Origin: Thunnus maccoyii
Taxonomy: Eukaryota > Chordata > Actinopteri > Scombriformes > Scombridae
Length of the DNA: 64,000 nucleotides
NCBI RefSeq assembly: GCF_910596095.1
Contig: NC_056552.1
Coordinates: forward strand, 9,033,111-9,097,110
Direction: 5' to 3'
Part shown: positions 20,900 through 33,256 of the stretch, in pieces
Position numbering within the stretch: the stretch's first letter is position 1
How the letters are laid out: each line of letters begins with the position of its first letter
Position numbers and translations under genes: made by a program
The notes under the pieces: generated by a model
What the model saw: the letters and a program-made list of their open reading frames with translations, nothing else
Told to the model about the DNA's origin: nothing
Database searches by the model: none

Positions 20900-22690
20900 T
20901 TCTTAAGAAGATCACCTTTCCTCTATCCAGCTGCCTTCATGTCTTCACACACAACTCAGTTATCCTCTCTTGTTACTTTTCTTCAGCTTGATCTTCTACT
21001 GTGTGTCTTTTTTTCTTTGACTATACAATGTGCAGTTGGCATTACTGTAAATATGTACGTTTCTCTCTGTGAATGTGTGCGTTGTTTGAGGTGTGCATGC
21101 ATCAGAGAGGGCCATTACTCTACCTTTAGCTCTGAGGATTAGCTGCCTCCTGTCATCTCATTAGCTATCGTCCAATCTCTTAACAGTCTGAGTGTGTGTG
21201 GGCATATGTGTGTGTAAATGAACCCACAGTGGGTGGATGAGTGGCTAATTCTGAGTTAAGATCAAGTCAGATGTACGTCATATTACACGCAGTTATTTAC
21301 ATGTTTGTGAGGGGGGATGAGATGGAAATATTTAAAAGCAGTCAATTAATATAAAAAACTGAAAACACACCAGTGTTCTTGCAAGTTCTATCCCCTCGGT
21401 TATAGATTATGTTGACTTTTTTTTACACACATGGAGCCCCATTGTTGACACGTCACAGATATGAGTGAGCATAGTTAGTGCGCATCCAGAAAGAAAATAA
21501 AGAGATAAATCCATAATTTAGTTTAGCATAAACCAAGAAAGGGAAGGGGAAAAAAGAGTAAATTTAGTCATCAAATCCAGATAAGTACTGTCCAGCAGAA
21601 TAGCTCAAAGGGGATCAGAAAACAAATGTACAAATACAATTGTGTAACAGCTAAGTTACACACTTGTTGTAACTTAGCTGTTACACAATTGTATTGGTAT
21701 AGGCATTACTCAGTTATAGTGACTGAGGAAAGATTTCCACATAAAAGGGTAAAAATGGTTGAGATTATGTAGACTTGACAGTACATTTTGAATTCATGCT
21801 GTAGAGTCTCAGGTTTTCCCCCTCAGACAGCCATGAGTTTTCTTTGTATCTCCATACAGTAATAAAATCAATTAGCAGACTATTGTAACTGTTTTTAATG
21901 CAGCCACAAGTGCAGACTGATTTGAAAACCTTTGCATTGCATCACTTCATAATAAAAGTGTAAATTCACAAATTATCAGGATTTATTTCCAGACTTTCCT
22001 CTAATCTTTGCTCTTTTTTCTTATCACGGCTGGATTAACCTTTTGCTGTTGGGCCCCTGTTGACCATCAGCCACCTCTCCCCCTCTATGGACTGTGTGTA
22101 CCCTGTCGCCTCCAAGTTCTCATTAACTACAGACTACATAGCAGATTACAATATACACAAAAGCTTCATTATACAACCAGAGACCAGTACTCTTGTGTGC
22201 TGGAATAACATTATCTGGTCCCAGGTAAATCAGTTTATGGTAATTTGATCAAGTTTATTCAGGAATATGGACCATGTGAGCATGATATGAAATAAAACAT
22301 CAAAGCCTAAAAATAGATAATGACACAGGCCACAAGGTCAGGACCCACCTTAGTTGATATTATACTTTAGTTGTGCAAATTTGAAACATTTGCAACAAAT
22401 TTTGTGATTTATTAATGGACACTCAGTGAATCTGGGGCTTATGAGGAAGTTGCCATTCCAGCCTTGTGTCCTGTGAATTTCTGGGTATTTTTATTTCGTC
22501 AGACCTGTAAAGATTCTTCACATAAAGCCACGACTAAAACATCACTATTTGTTTGAAGGGGTTATATTCTATAGACATGCAAACTGCGATGACTGATCGC
22601 AAGTAGGGATTGCTTTGTCTTAAAGGGTCACAAGCCAAAATGTTTAAGAACCACTGGATAACACAACTCCAGTGAGTTTCAAGAGGCTAC
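20900..22690. other. intergenic region between gprin2 and syt15
   Basis: No coding exon recognised. It contains the perfect inverted repeat at 21633-21695 and scattered AT-rich sequence; open frames at 20939 and 22008 lack any domain. Confidence 0.4.
21633..21695. repeat. perfect 28-bp inverted repeat
   Basis: The arm at 21633-21660 (starting AATACAATTGTGTAAC, ending GCTAAGTTACA) is an exact reverse complement of 21668-21695 with a 7-base loop CACTTGT. Beyond the arms pairing stops at once. Confidence 0.9.
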
Positions 22691-22708
22691 TAACTGATTT
22701 TTATACCT

Positions 22709-23080
22709 TAAAGGGGTACTAAAGCGTTTTAGCTTTGCACTTCCATAAAGTTAAAGCATTCATTAGAGACATAAAAGGACAAAAACTGAAAAAAATGAGG
22801 GCAGCAGTAGCAGAGATACCCTACGTTTTAGTGGATCAAGCTCAAAAGCCACTGGATCCTATATTTCCCATCATGCAACCAATAGCCTGATGACATCATC
22901 AGGGTTATTCGGTTGACTTTACTTGACAGAGCTCCTCCAAAGCCACAGAAGACACTGGAAAATATTGGAAGATAGTTCCCAGTCTGTAAAAAACAACTGT
23001 TTTCACAGACTGAGTAGAACTCCTCATGGCTAGTAAACTGACCTTTATGTGTAAAATTGATGGAATAGCCCTTTAAAGCG
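22709..23080. repeat. TTAA-flanked MITE
   Basis: It starts TTAAAGGGGTACTAAAGC and ends GGAATAGCCCTTTAA. The short terminal inverted repeats (AGGG / CCCT) sit between TTAA tetranucleotides, suggesting a piggyBac-type TTAA target. Open frames inside are not genes. Confidence 0.5.
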
Positions 23081-23500
23081 GCTATAATCAATATTTTTTT
23101 TATAAAAGCAATGTATTAAATGACAGTGTGTAATGTCAGGGGTGTCACTCGTAGTGATGAACGGCTCCCCTCAGCTTTACAGAGCTTTATATTGGGTTTC
23201 AGCTCATTGTTTAGCTGTCTGGCTGCAACAGAAAAAAAAACTCTAAAAACCCCACTGTGCACTACCTGCTCAGCACCAAACAGTAAACAGACACAGTTCA
23301 CATCTAGCTGGTGAACATAGTGGAGCATTTAGCAGCTAAAGAGCCAGATATTTCTCTCATGAGTATGAAGAAACCAAAAGCTGAGCTAAGAGAGAGCGAA
23401 TATTGGACTTAAATTCATCAGATGGACAGAAACACGAACATTTTGAGGAAATGGACGGAGATCAACAGCTGCCTAGAAGGTCAGAAAAATACATGAAATC
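23081..23500. repeat. dispersed repeat beginning AAAGCGGCTATAATCAAT
   Basis: AAAGCGGCTATAATCAATAT, then GTGTAATGTCAGGGGTGTCA and the GAAACCAAAAGCTGAGCTAA tail match a common fish repeat. A second 5' portion is at 31880-32010 (AAAGCTGCTCTAATCAATAA). Confidence 0.5.
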
Positions 23501-23878
23501 ATTTTAACATGGTTTGCAAATGTTTAGCTGTAATATGAAATACTGGTATGTAATTCATAAATGAGTTAAAACCTCCTAAATCACTGGTATGGTCCTTGAC
23601 AGAGGTATGAATGTCACAGCCAAACAAAAAGCCAGATAACAGCATGAAATTGTGAGAACCAGGCAGCTGTGTTGTACTCTTTCACAAACAGCAAACTCTA
23701 CACACACCACTGAGAGCCAGCTCCACTACGACTCTACGACTCTCACTTTAATAACTAATGTTAGGACACAGCTTCAGCTTTGGACAGTCAGTCTGTCTCA
23801 GTGAAAGCTGACAAGAAGAAAAGCTAAAGAGAGCTGCTTTCTTTTGAGGTTGCAGCTGAAAAATAACTTTATCTCTCC

Positions 23879-26800
23879 ATGGCGGGTAAGTTAGAGCCCG
23901 TTCTCCTCGTGTGTCTTTCCCTCTGCTTTCCACAGACTTTCATGTTGTTTTCCTGGTTTATGTGTGTTTTTGTGTAGACCAGAAGTTACTGTTGGCCGTT
24001 GGTGTGTCTGTGGTTCTCCTGGTGCTGCTGCTGCTGCTGGGTCTGATGGTGTACTATCTGTGCAGGAGGAAGGATCAGAGACAGTACCAGGAGCTGCTCT
24101 CTACGGTGCCTTCAGTGCCAGCATGCTCTGCTCCGGTCATCCTGGTTTCTCAGGGCTCCTGGGCCACGTTAGTACCATGAATAAAAAATCTTTCCCATAA
24201 AATATGCATGTAGAAGTACAGTTTAAAGAATAGGTTCACATTTTTTCAAGTCTGTCTTAAGACAGCACTAACATGCTCACATTAATAGTCACTGTAATAA
24301 TTCATCTTGTGCATTAAAGCGATGAGGGACAAAATTCGTTTTCCTCATTCTGTGCAAAAATGCATTACAAACTGCAAAACTAATATGAGGCTTCAGCAAT
24401 TTGAGTCAGACAAATTACAGTTTTTTAGAATGAAATTCCCTCTTTTTGTTACTACTACTGTAGTACTAACTTTGTGTACAATTATTCATCAGCAACCAAA
24501 AACAGTTGAAATGTACATACAGACATATGAGTGTTGTTTCTTGAGAAAGACTTGAAAAAATATAAATCTTTACTATCATTTAGAGTTTTCTCTCACTGTT
24601 TATTGATGTAGATCTTTACTTGACAAAACATAGTTTGACATCTAAACACATATAAATAAAAATAAGAATATAAAATTACTTGAACCTGTATAAAATAATT
24701 TGTGGCAGAAAGAGCTCAATTAGTTGTTAATCACTTGGAGGAACATAACAGCTCAATATAAGTATTGATAAGTAATTGACATTGGTTGACAAAACAATCT
24801 CAACTTAATGTTCACTTACTTGCTTTTGACCATAGCACATGGTCCTGTGGAGATCCGGTATAAAGTTATTATATTATTATTATAATAATTATTATTATAT
24901 TATAGATTGTTTTCGTCGACTGCTTTTGACAAGGTCAGTGTCAACTTTTAAAGGGCAGGTCCAGCTTCCCAGTATTGTTCCATATGAATTCAAATCCAAA
25001 AATTCAAATTTTGGTCGAGGTACGTATGTTTTAGCATCAAAATACCATTTGCCCAAGCCATTCTAAAAACTTTTTCCATGTGACCTGACGTAGGTTTCTG
25101 CATGATGATGTTACTACATATAAATTAATAAAGATATTTATACCACTCAGAAAATCAAAATATCCATTACTCTGAATCATCAGGGTAGTGGGTAATTTAG
25201 TCTTGATTTTAAGAGACACCAGCACTAAAATACCACTGAAATTAGATCATAGAAATCATCTGACCAACATTTGTCGGGTGTCACAATTCATTTGAAAATA
25301 ATGTGTTGATTTTTTAAAAATGCTGAACATTTGTCTCTCTCTGTAAAAGGCCCAATGAGGTCCCTTTCACCTTGCCTCCACGCTTTATGACACGAAACCG
25401 TGACAACCTGAAGACTGAGGAGAAAGTGGAGGAGGTGGAGGAGATGAAGATGGAGCCTCGGAGGGACATACTAGCCCACCGTGGGTCACTCTCAGTAAGG
25501 AGTAGGTCATCACTGCCTTTATTTAACTGTATGAAAAGATGGTTAGAGCCACTTTGAATTTTAGAAGTGAAATTCAGTCCTTTGAAACATAAATTAAAGG
25601 ATAATACTGTTAATAACTAATTGGATGTGATTTATAGATAGAAGAGATGTTTGAGCTGCTGATATGACATCCCAGTACCCATCAAATGCAAAAGATTGAA
25701 TTTAAAGGACCAGTGTGTAAGGTTTAGTGGGATCTATTGGCAGAAATGGAACATAATATTTGTAAGCATGTTTTAATTGGTGTATAATCACCTGAAACTA
25801 AGAATCATTGTGTTTTCGTTACCTTAGAATGAGCCCTTTATATCTACATGAGGAGCGGATCCTCTTCCACAGAGTCCGCCATGTTGCACTGCCATGTTTC
25901 TACAGTAGCCCAGAATGGACAAACCGAACACTGGCTCTAGAGGGGGCCTTTCGTGTTTTTTGTGAGTTTCACAGCCACCGTAGGTTCTCCTACACACTTG
26001 GAAGGGGAGGAAGAGGTTATCAGTTGGTTACAATCTGCAACGTCACCCCTAGATGTCACTAAATCTTACACACTGGTCCTCTAAGTGGTAACAAATTCTT
26101 ACACACAGCACACTTCCAGTATATTTATGTTTCCATCAGGTTGGTACCCTGTAGGGACGCTGCTGGCCGGTCTGTACTCTGTTCCTCCTCTGAACGAGGT
26201 GGTGGCGCCTCCTCCCGGCATGGCCACACGTCTCTGCTTCTCCGTGGAGTATCGACACAGCAGCGAACAGCTCATGGTCTCCTTGCTCCGCCTCGGCAAC
26301 CTCCCTCCCCGTTTTCACGGCAACGTGACACTGGTGGAGCTCCGGCTTCTCCCTGACGACCGGCGGCCCCGCCAGGCCAAAGCCAGAGGCACAGGGCCCG
26401 ACCCGGAGTTCAACGACTGCTTCGTTTTCCAGGCGAGGACACAAAAGTTTTGAATTAACTGACACACACACAAACAAACCTCAGAGACACAAGAACAAAT
26501 ACTTAAAGTTCACTTCTAGACCTGTTTTAAGATGTTGAATGTTTGTCTGATATGCTTTTTCCACAAAAAAGTGAAAATATCTTATTATCTTGTGAAATTA
26601 TCTGCACATGAGACAAATCTCTTTATCCTTTAATTTGTATCAGCTCTCATCCCGTCTGTCTCACTCTCTTTCTGTATGTTCCCTCCACAGGTGTCAGGAG
26701 TGTGCGTGCCTCAGAGCACCCTGAGTGTGTGCGTGCTGAGTGTGGTGCAAGACGGCAAACGCCACGCGGTGGGCAGGGTGCTGTTTCCTCTAGAGGGGGA

Positions 26801-28335
26801 GCTCGGTCAGGCCGGCAGGGTGCTCCGGAGAGACCTGGAGACTGAGGACGACACTCAGGTGCACGACAACACACACCCAGGAAGCATGCATGCGCGCAGA
26901 TTTTGGCATGTAAGCTCATAATTGGTCTGTCCTCTTCAAATCTGTGTCAGTGTTCAGAGCTGGGTGACGTGCAGGTTTCTCTCAGCTACAGTCCGGCTCT
27001 GCAGCGCCTCTCTGTGGTGGTTCTGAGGGCTCGAGGCCTGCAGCTCCTCTCAGACGCAGGTAGAACAACGAGTCAAAATATGAACAGTGGAGTAACAGTG
27101 TAAGCATGATAATACGGCATCTGTGTGTGTGTGTTTCCCAGGTGTGTGCGTCCAGGTGAGCTTACAAATACACACTCGGGTGGTGAAGATCAAGCGCAGC
27201 TGTGTGGTGAAGGGTGAAACGGATCACTACTTCAACCACAGGATGACCTTTAAACTGCGACCCCAGCACCTGGACGAGGCCTGTCTGAGGTTTGAGCTGC
27301 AGCAGCCACATGACGTCAGCTCAGGTGAAACTTACTGTACAAAACTGCCTTTTGGATTTTAAACTAACCAGATAAAAATTGGGCAAAATGTTCAACTTTG
27401 GTTCCAGTGAGAGTTCAGGGCTGTTAAAGGTTTATTCTTTTCTTTTCTTTCTGAGTTTATATTTCCTTTTTTTGGTTCATGTGGTAATTTAATGTCATTA
27501 TGTGTCAATTTTCTCCACATCTGACAACATACCGCACAGTATATCACACAAATTAAATCAAATATCATCCAAACAAAGCGTTAAAAAAAAAAAAAAACAT
27601 TATTTGATTAAATGCTACTGCAGGTAATCAGATCTTCTTCAGGTTGACTTACAGACACAGAAATTATAATGCTGAAAAGAGATTTGGTTTTAGGTGAATT
27701 CCAGTAAACAAGCAAAGATTATTCGCATTTTTTAATAAAAAAACAAACAAAAAAAACAACAATTTACCTAACAGAGGTTTCCACTTGTTGTAATACTGTA
27801 AATAAAGATGACAGCACATCCATAAAGGATCTCTTGCACCATATTACAGACCAGTTTCTCAGTTTTCTTCCTCAGTTTGCCAGTTAATTTAAGTTTACTC
27901 GGCTGGCAGCAACATCAAATTGATAAACAGAGGTAGATGTGAAATATTATTACAGTTTATAGTTCACGAGTTTTTATTTTTGTTGTGTTCAGCTGCACTT
28001 AAAAAAGGAGATTAAGGATTGACACTCTTGATTTATTAAACCTTTAACCGTTTCATGATGGTTAATCTAAAGAAACCGTGTAAATCTGATCAATTGACTT
28101 GCAATATAAGCTTCAGTGTTAATGTGAATAGATGAGAGAGGATGAGCTGAGACAGAGGTCAGCTGTGTATTCACCCATGTTCATGTGTGTCCCAGAGCCT
28201 CCGACCCTGCTGGGAATTCTGGTTTTGGGTCCCTTCATGTACGCCAGGGGCCTGCAGCTGCAGCACTGGATGGACATGGTCAACACGCCGCAGGAGCCGG
28301 TTAAACTGTGGCACGGACTCAGCAGGGCCACATAA
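23879..28335 (+). CDS. syt15: SYT15: synaptotagmin-15
   Basis: Single-pass membrane protein with tandem C2 domains, of the calcium-independent synaptotagmin group thought to act in membrane trafficking. Eight coding exons: 23879-23885, 23978-24167, 25350-25501, 26140-26432, 26691-26858, 26951-27059, 27142-27324, 28196-28335; 1242 nt, 413 aa. Exon 1 is only ATGGCGG. After MADQ there is a membrane segment of about 25 residues (LLLAVGVSVVLLVLLLLLGL), then a CRRK stop-transfer. C2A begins at about residue 130 (TRLCFSVEYRHSSEQLMVSL). C2B begins at about 273 (LGDVQVSLSYSPALQRLSVV). The end is GPFMYARGLQLQHWMDMV, then WHGLSRAT, as in human SYT15. The calcium-binding aspartates of classical C2 loops are absent. 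The exon 4 donor appears to be GC (CAG|GCGAGG), and phase favours GTAGGT at 25502 for exon 3. An AATAAA follows at 28399. Confidence 0.93.
24224..24560. repeat. partial copy of the AAAGAATAGGTTCAC foldback family
   Basis: It starts AAAGAATAGGTTCACATTTT, then CAAGTCTGTCTTAAGACAGC. The far end GTTGTTTCTTGAGAAAGACT resembles the mirrored end of 46489-47105. It lies in syt15 intron 2. Confidence 0.5.
25703..26083 (-). mobile_element. non-autonomous DNA transposon, copy 1 (syt15 intron 3)
   Basis: Terminal inverted repeats AAAGGACCAGTGTGTAAGGT and (reversed) AGGACCAGTGTGTAAGATTT bound about 380 bp. Internal landmarks are GTAAGCATGTTTTAATTGGT, GTCCGCCATGTTGCACTGCC and TAGGTTCTCCTACACACTTG. It is in reverse orientation relative to 35794-36175. 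Its right end lies only about 56 bp before the syt15 exon 4 acceptor. The frame at 25808-26062 inside it is not a gene. Confidence 0.75.
27380..28180. other. syt15 intron 7, no further features seen
   Basis: AT-rich intronic sequence with poly-A/T tracts (27580, 27735). No exon or recognisable mobile element. Confidence 0.4.
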
Positions 28336-28398
28336 CCCCCAAACCACACTCACACTCTAACACATGCACGTACAGTAAATACACACAATGTTTGCAAT

Positions 28399-28404
28399 AA
28401 TAAA
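28399..28404 (+). terminator. syt15 polyadenylation signal
   Basis: AATAAA 64 nt after the syt15 stop, within an A-rich run. Confidence 0.6.
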
Positions 28405-28821
28405 AAAAGAAAAGTACAAACTAAATGTGTTTGTTATTTGCTGCAAAAGTGAAGAAAGATTATTGCAGTACAGTGAAGTCCTTAAAACATTTTTTGACAT
28501 TAACATTAAATCATTAATTATAACTTGTAGGTAACGTTGTAGGTAACGTTAGCCAATGTTGTGGGAATGTTCCCTTCTAGCTAGTTGAGCTGTTAGCGGC
28601 TCCACCAAAAAAGCTGTTTCACGTGGTTTCAGTTTGAGGCCTAAAAAGGTCAAATTATCCACTCTTTCACAAAAAAACAGCATTAGAGAAAACTCCAAAC
28701 CATAAATACTGATTTTTTTTGTATTTGAACATAGTTTTTTCTTCTTTCCTCTCCTATTAATCCTTTATTTTACAACCGTCTGGTGAGGCCTGACTCTTAG
28801 GATGGGAGGGAAGGTTAAATC

Positions 28822-28862
28822 ATAGACTGTATATTAATAAAATTCATTTATATACAGTCTAT
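28822..28862. repeat. short hairpin ATAGACTGTATAT
   Basis: 13-bp perfect arms at 28822-28834 and 28850-28862 (ATAGACTGTATAT / ATATACAGTCTAT). This small hairpin motif is, from memory, common in fish genomes. Confidence 0.7.
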
Positions 28863-29263
28863 AGGTTAAACCCTCAGAGCTGAGAGAGGCACTGATGTAT
28901 GAGACATCTAGCTATTAAATGTATTTTGTATATGTATTGTTCAGACTGTGGCCCATATTGAGGCTTTATTTATTTATTTATTTATTTTTATCTATTTCAT
29001 ACATTTCTAAAAGGCAGAAAACAGACAAAGATGAGGAGGAACCTGACCAGACTTTAGCAGCTCTTCAACACTTCCAGATGTTGTCCAGCAGGTGGAGACT
29101 TCTTCCTTTGTGTCCGTGAACGCAGCTTCAGTTTGAACCACCGAGTGTGAATAAAGGCGGAAGTCCTGAAAGAGCTGCCGCTGTTCTGTTGTGATCATGG
29201 ACACAAACGTGACCAATTGTTAAAGTTGTCAGTGATAATAGTGGTTTATATCAGGTTTTCATC
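28863..29263 (+). promoter_or_regulatory. nat9 upstream region
   Basis: About 400 bp between the hairpin and the nat9 ATG, with an (ATTT)n run at 28964-28988. No TATA box in a useful place. The promoter role is inferred from position only; the open frame at 28919-29119 has no domain. Confidence 0.3.
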
Positions 29264-32200
29264 ATGAGGATAAATGAAAACACTTTACTGGAAGGACACA
29301 AAGTCGTGTTGGTTCCTTACAACACAGAGCACGTGCCCAGGTAACATCACCTCTGCTGCCAGAAGTCTTTAAAACATCTGTTTGTCTCCTTTATTCTGTT
29401 TCCTTCCTAATTATTATCATTTGATGCTTTTTAATGAGCCTTAAAAGCTGTCTTTATTATTCTACATACTCTCAGTGCTTGATTGTTATTTAGGATGTTT
29501 TTCTTTTTGTTAAAAAGTTGCAAAAATTAGTAAATAGTCGATTAATCAATAAGTTAATCTGATCTTCAGAACTTTAATCGCCAACGATTTTGATAATCAA
29601 TTCATCGTTTTGAGTCATTTTCTATGAAAAAATGCCCAAATTTTCTGGTTCCAGCTTCTTAAATGTGAATATTTTCTGGTTTCTTTCAAGGCTGCAACTA
29701 ACAATTATTTTTATTATTGATTAATGGATTTATAGTTTGGTCTATAAAAATATCAGAAAATTGTGAAAAATGATGATCACTGTTTCCCAGTTTACTGTCA
29801 TAGAGTTGGCACTTAGTTTAATAACTGACAACTAATTGATAAACGACTTATCACTGCAGCTGTAGTTTCTTATTTGAGAGTATTTTGTATTTGAGAGTAA
29901 TTTTCTCTCCCATTACATCATTAAATATTGTTGATAAGGTTCCCTTGAATTTGTAGTTTTGTGACAATTATGACCAAGAAACATTCAGAGCAGGATGATT
30001 TACTGTTGAAAAATAAACTCTTCTCTGGCGGGAAAAACTATAAAATGGTGAAATTGTTTCAGAATAAATCTGTTCACTACTTCACTTTCCTGTCATTTAT
30101 CAGCAGACATACTGTCTACACAAACACTGATACATCTGCAATAAGCTAATATCGGCCAATTTATGGGTCAGACTCGAGTAGACTTGCCTTTGTTTAGTTT
30201 GGTTTATTAATTTTTATCTTAGTGGTGTTTCACTATTTTATGTGTATCTTTTGTATAAAATTATGAACAACTTTGAGAGGTCTGTTTAGCGTAACTTACA
30301 ACCTGGAAACAGGCATATTTTTCTTTAATCATCTTGTGATTAGTTGAAGGGTTATCGTCACCCAGACTGAGGTCAAGAGGTCTGTACCGAGAAAAACTGT
30401 GAAATCATCTTTTTAATGTTCTCACAAATAGAATAAATGTTTCATGAATCAGAAACATGATATAAAAAATCATCATATTATCTTCTTAATATGATATTAA
30501 GTACCTGTTTGAAAATTTTATGTGGTTTAGCTCCAGTATTTTTATTCAAGTTTCCCATTAACTGGAGTTTGGTGAAACTGGTTTTAAGGTTGAAGGTATC
30601 AGGAAAAAAAACACTGAGTTGAACTTGTGGAAACTTTCAGCCTCACCGACGTGTTTCTGCCTGTCAGGTATCACGAGTGGATGAAGTCTCCTGAGCTGCA
30701 GCAGCTGACGGCTTCAGAGCCGCTGACTCTGGAACAAGAGTACGACATGCAGAGGAGCTGGAGGGAAGATAACGACAGTAAGACGTCACCTGCAGGAAAA
30801 GTGCACAACAAAAACAACACTTTCACTTTTTATAAATCCTTTTAAAGCAGCGGTTACGATCTGGGGTCGAACTCCGTTTGACTTCAATTATTTTTTTAGA
30901 TGTTCTTCTTATCTTCGAAAATGTAACGCCTGTAAAAGTTAATTAAAATAAAACAAGGCGACAAAACAAAATCACCTGATCATAAGCAAAAGCAGCACAA
31001 GATAAATCTGAGGGGCTGCTTGTAATTAATTTAATAAATCATTTGCTTTTGCTTGTGAATTACTGGATATTTTTACATATTAAAGCCATAAATGTTTTAA
31101 AATGAAACAATCCAAGAAGGAAAACTCACCCAGTGACGTTTGCAACCTGTGACGAAGGGTCGCAAGTAGGATCAGCCGGCATGTTTCAACATAAATCCCT
31201 CATCAGCTTCATCATCAGACACTCAACCTTTTAAAGTTTTTTTTTTTACTGTCATCCTTCAGATTTATTTGCAGAAGTCTTTTTTAGGTAATTCTTAATG
31301 TCTCATTTGATCTGTGAAAATAACAGAAAAGATCATCCTGAGGTCACACACAACTGAAATATTTCAACCTTCACTCAAAGAAAATCTATTTTTATTTGAT
31401 ATTTTTGTAATTCTGTCTCGCCAGAGTGCACATTTATCATATTGGACAAGCAGCGGTGGGCGGACCCCAGTGTAAAGGAGGAGCAGTGCATGATGGGAGA
31501 TGTCAACATCTTCCTGACCGACCCATCAGACCCGTCATTGGCTGAGCTGGAGATCATGATAGCAGGTGACGCAAAGACTTACTGAACAAAGAGAAGCAAC
31601 TTACATTTTTCTTTTTATATTTGAACTATTTCAACTTTATTTTCACTTCACTGTTGATTTTTTTTTCATGTTGATTGGGTTTCTTGTTTTTAACAGAGCC
31701 AAGTTACAGAGGCAAAGGCATCGGAAAGGAGGTGACGTGCATGATGATGTGTTACGGTGAGCTGCTTACAAAATACCTTTAAATATTTCTTAACATTTGT
31801 TTTGTAGTTGTTTTGTTATTTACAGTAGGGAGAAGAGAGGTTGACATAGTTTGTGTGCAGATAAAATAAGGACTTTAAAGCTGCTCTAATCAATAACTTT
31901 ACATTAACAGTGGATCAAATAACTACGAGTAATGTGAAACATGTTGCTTGTAGTGACAAAACCACAGAAATCACCAGACTCTGCAGCTCCTCTTAGAGCT
32001 ACGGAGCGTTTTAGCATCTTTCAGTTTATCATTTTGGTTTTCACTATGAAACCGAATCCTTTAATTTTTTTTTAAAAGGGATAATTAATGGATTTAACTA
32101 AATTAAGGTATTTTTTAGGGATTATTTGCACAGTTTAAAAACCATAAAAAAACTCCTTTTAATTTATACATTAAAATGCCTTAAATGTCTAAAATCACCA

Positions 32201-33081
32201 TTTGTGAATTACTGTACATTTACAAGGCTCCACCTGTCATCACACAGGTGGCAAATTGAACTGAGATATATCCTGTTATGGCACATGGTATCTATGTAAA
32301 AAATGTATCCTAAGACAATTAATTTTATTCACTATTAATTGGCTAAATATCTGAAAATGTTGTAATGTGACCACATTGTTGTATAATATTGATGTGCTGA
32401 CAGAAATGCATAAGAAATATGGCGTAGACCTTTTTTTAATTTGATTTTTAAAGCTGTGTTTAATAGTTTTACTTGTTATAATTAAGTAAAAAGGTAACTA
32501 ACCCTAACCAACTAATCTATCTAAACAGTAACTTAACAACTCCTGAACATCTTGTTTTTGTCGACCTCTGGTGGTTTAACTTCTCACTTTGCCGCTGTGA
32601 TGTACAGGTGTACTCCAGGACACTGTGACATCACTGTCGGGGTGTGACAGGCTTGAAAAAGGCAGCGACATACAGCTTTTTAGCATAAATAACTCATTAA
32701 ACGTTCTGTGAATGGTGATCAATGCTTTGTCTTCCACCAGGAGTCACCAAACTCGGGATTAAAAAGTTTCAAGCAAAAATCGGGCTGGACAACGAGGTCA
32801 GCATCGCCATGTTCAAGAAGCTCCACTTCCACGAGGTATAATAATCCACATAAACTCATTGAGCGAACAGGACATTAAGGTACAAAAATCCTGTAAGAGA
32901 CTCTGACCATCGTCCTTGTGTCTGTTTGCAGGAGTCGGTGTGTCAGGTGTTCAAAGAGGTGACCCTTGAGATGACGGTGGATGAGTCTGTTCGGACGAGG
33001 CTGCTGGACGACGTGACCTACATGAAGGAGAGAGACTACAGACAGACCTGCAGCAACAAACAGGAAGTGATTTCACAGTGA
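29264..33081 (+). CDS. nat9: NAT9: GNAT-family N-acetyltransferase 9
   Basis: A GNAT acetyltransferase using acetyl-CoA. The family has been linked to tubulin acetylation and microtubule stability, chiefly from fly work. Six exons: 29264-29340, 30668-30777, 31425-31565, 31697-31756, 32741-32835, 32932-33081; 633 nt, 210 aa, against about 207 in human. The N-terminus is MRINENTLLEGHKVVLVPYN, then YHEWMKSPELQQLTASEPLT. The core strand block is MMGDVNIFLTDPSDPSLAEL. The acetyl-CoA binding loop is PSYRGKGIGKEVTCMMMCYG (R/Q-x-x-G-x-G/A type). Motif B follows as AKIGLDNEVSIAMFKKLHF, where human has a similar IGxxNxxSIxMFxKLxF. All introns are GT-AG and phases match. It runs head-on from syt15 in the same direction. 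An AATAAA lies at 33251. Confidence 0.95.
29515..29865. repeat. GATTAATC repeat family copies (nat9 intron 1)
   Basis: GTCGATTAATCAATAAGTTA, GATTTTGATAATCAATTCAT, GGCTGCAACTAACAATTATT and AGTTTGGTCTATAAAAATAT are the family words. The piece appears to be two partial copies meeting head to tail near 29690. Confidence 0.6.
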
Positions 33082-33250
33082 CGTGTCGCGCTGGGCTTCA
33101 CTCACACGTCCTAAAGACTTCCAACGGTGGGAAAAAACTCTGGGACACCAAACTGGAAACTGGTTTGTAGTTTAGACTTGAGTCTCCTGTTCACCTTCAT
33201 ATGCTGCTTGGTTGGAAGTTATCAGAAGAAACTCTCAGCTGGAGAATATA

Positions 33251-33256
33251 AATAAA
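33251..33256 (+). terminator. nat9 polyadenylation signal
   Basis: AATAAA 170 nt after the nat9 stop, followed by a TTTATTTTCC tract. Confidence 0.7.

Noticed and set aside
25808-26062. 84-codon plus frame in syt15 intron 3
   Set aside because: It lies entirely inside the repeated transposon also found at 35794, so it is not an exon.
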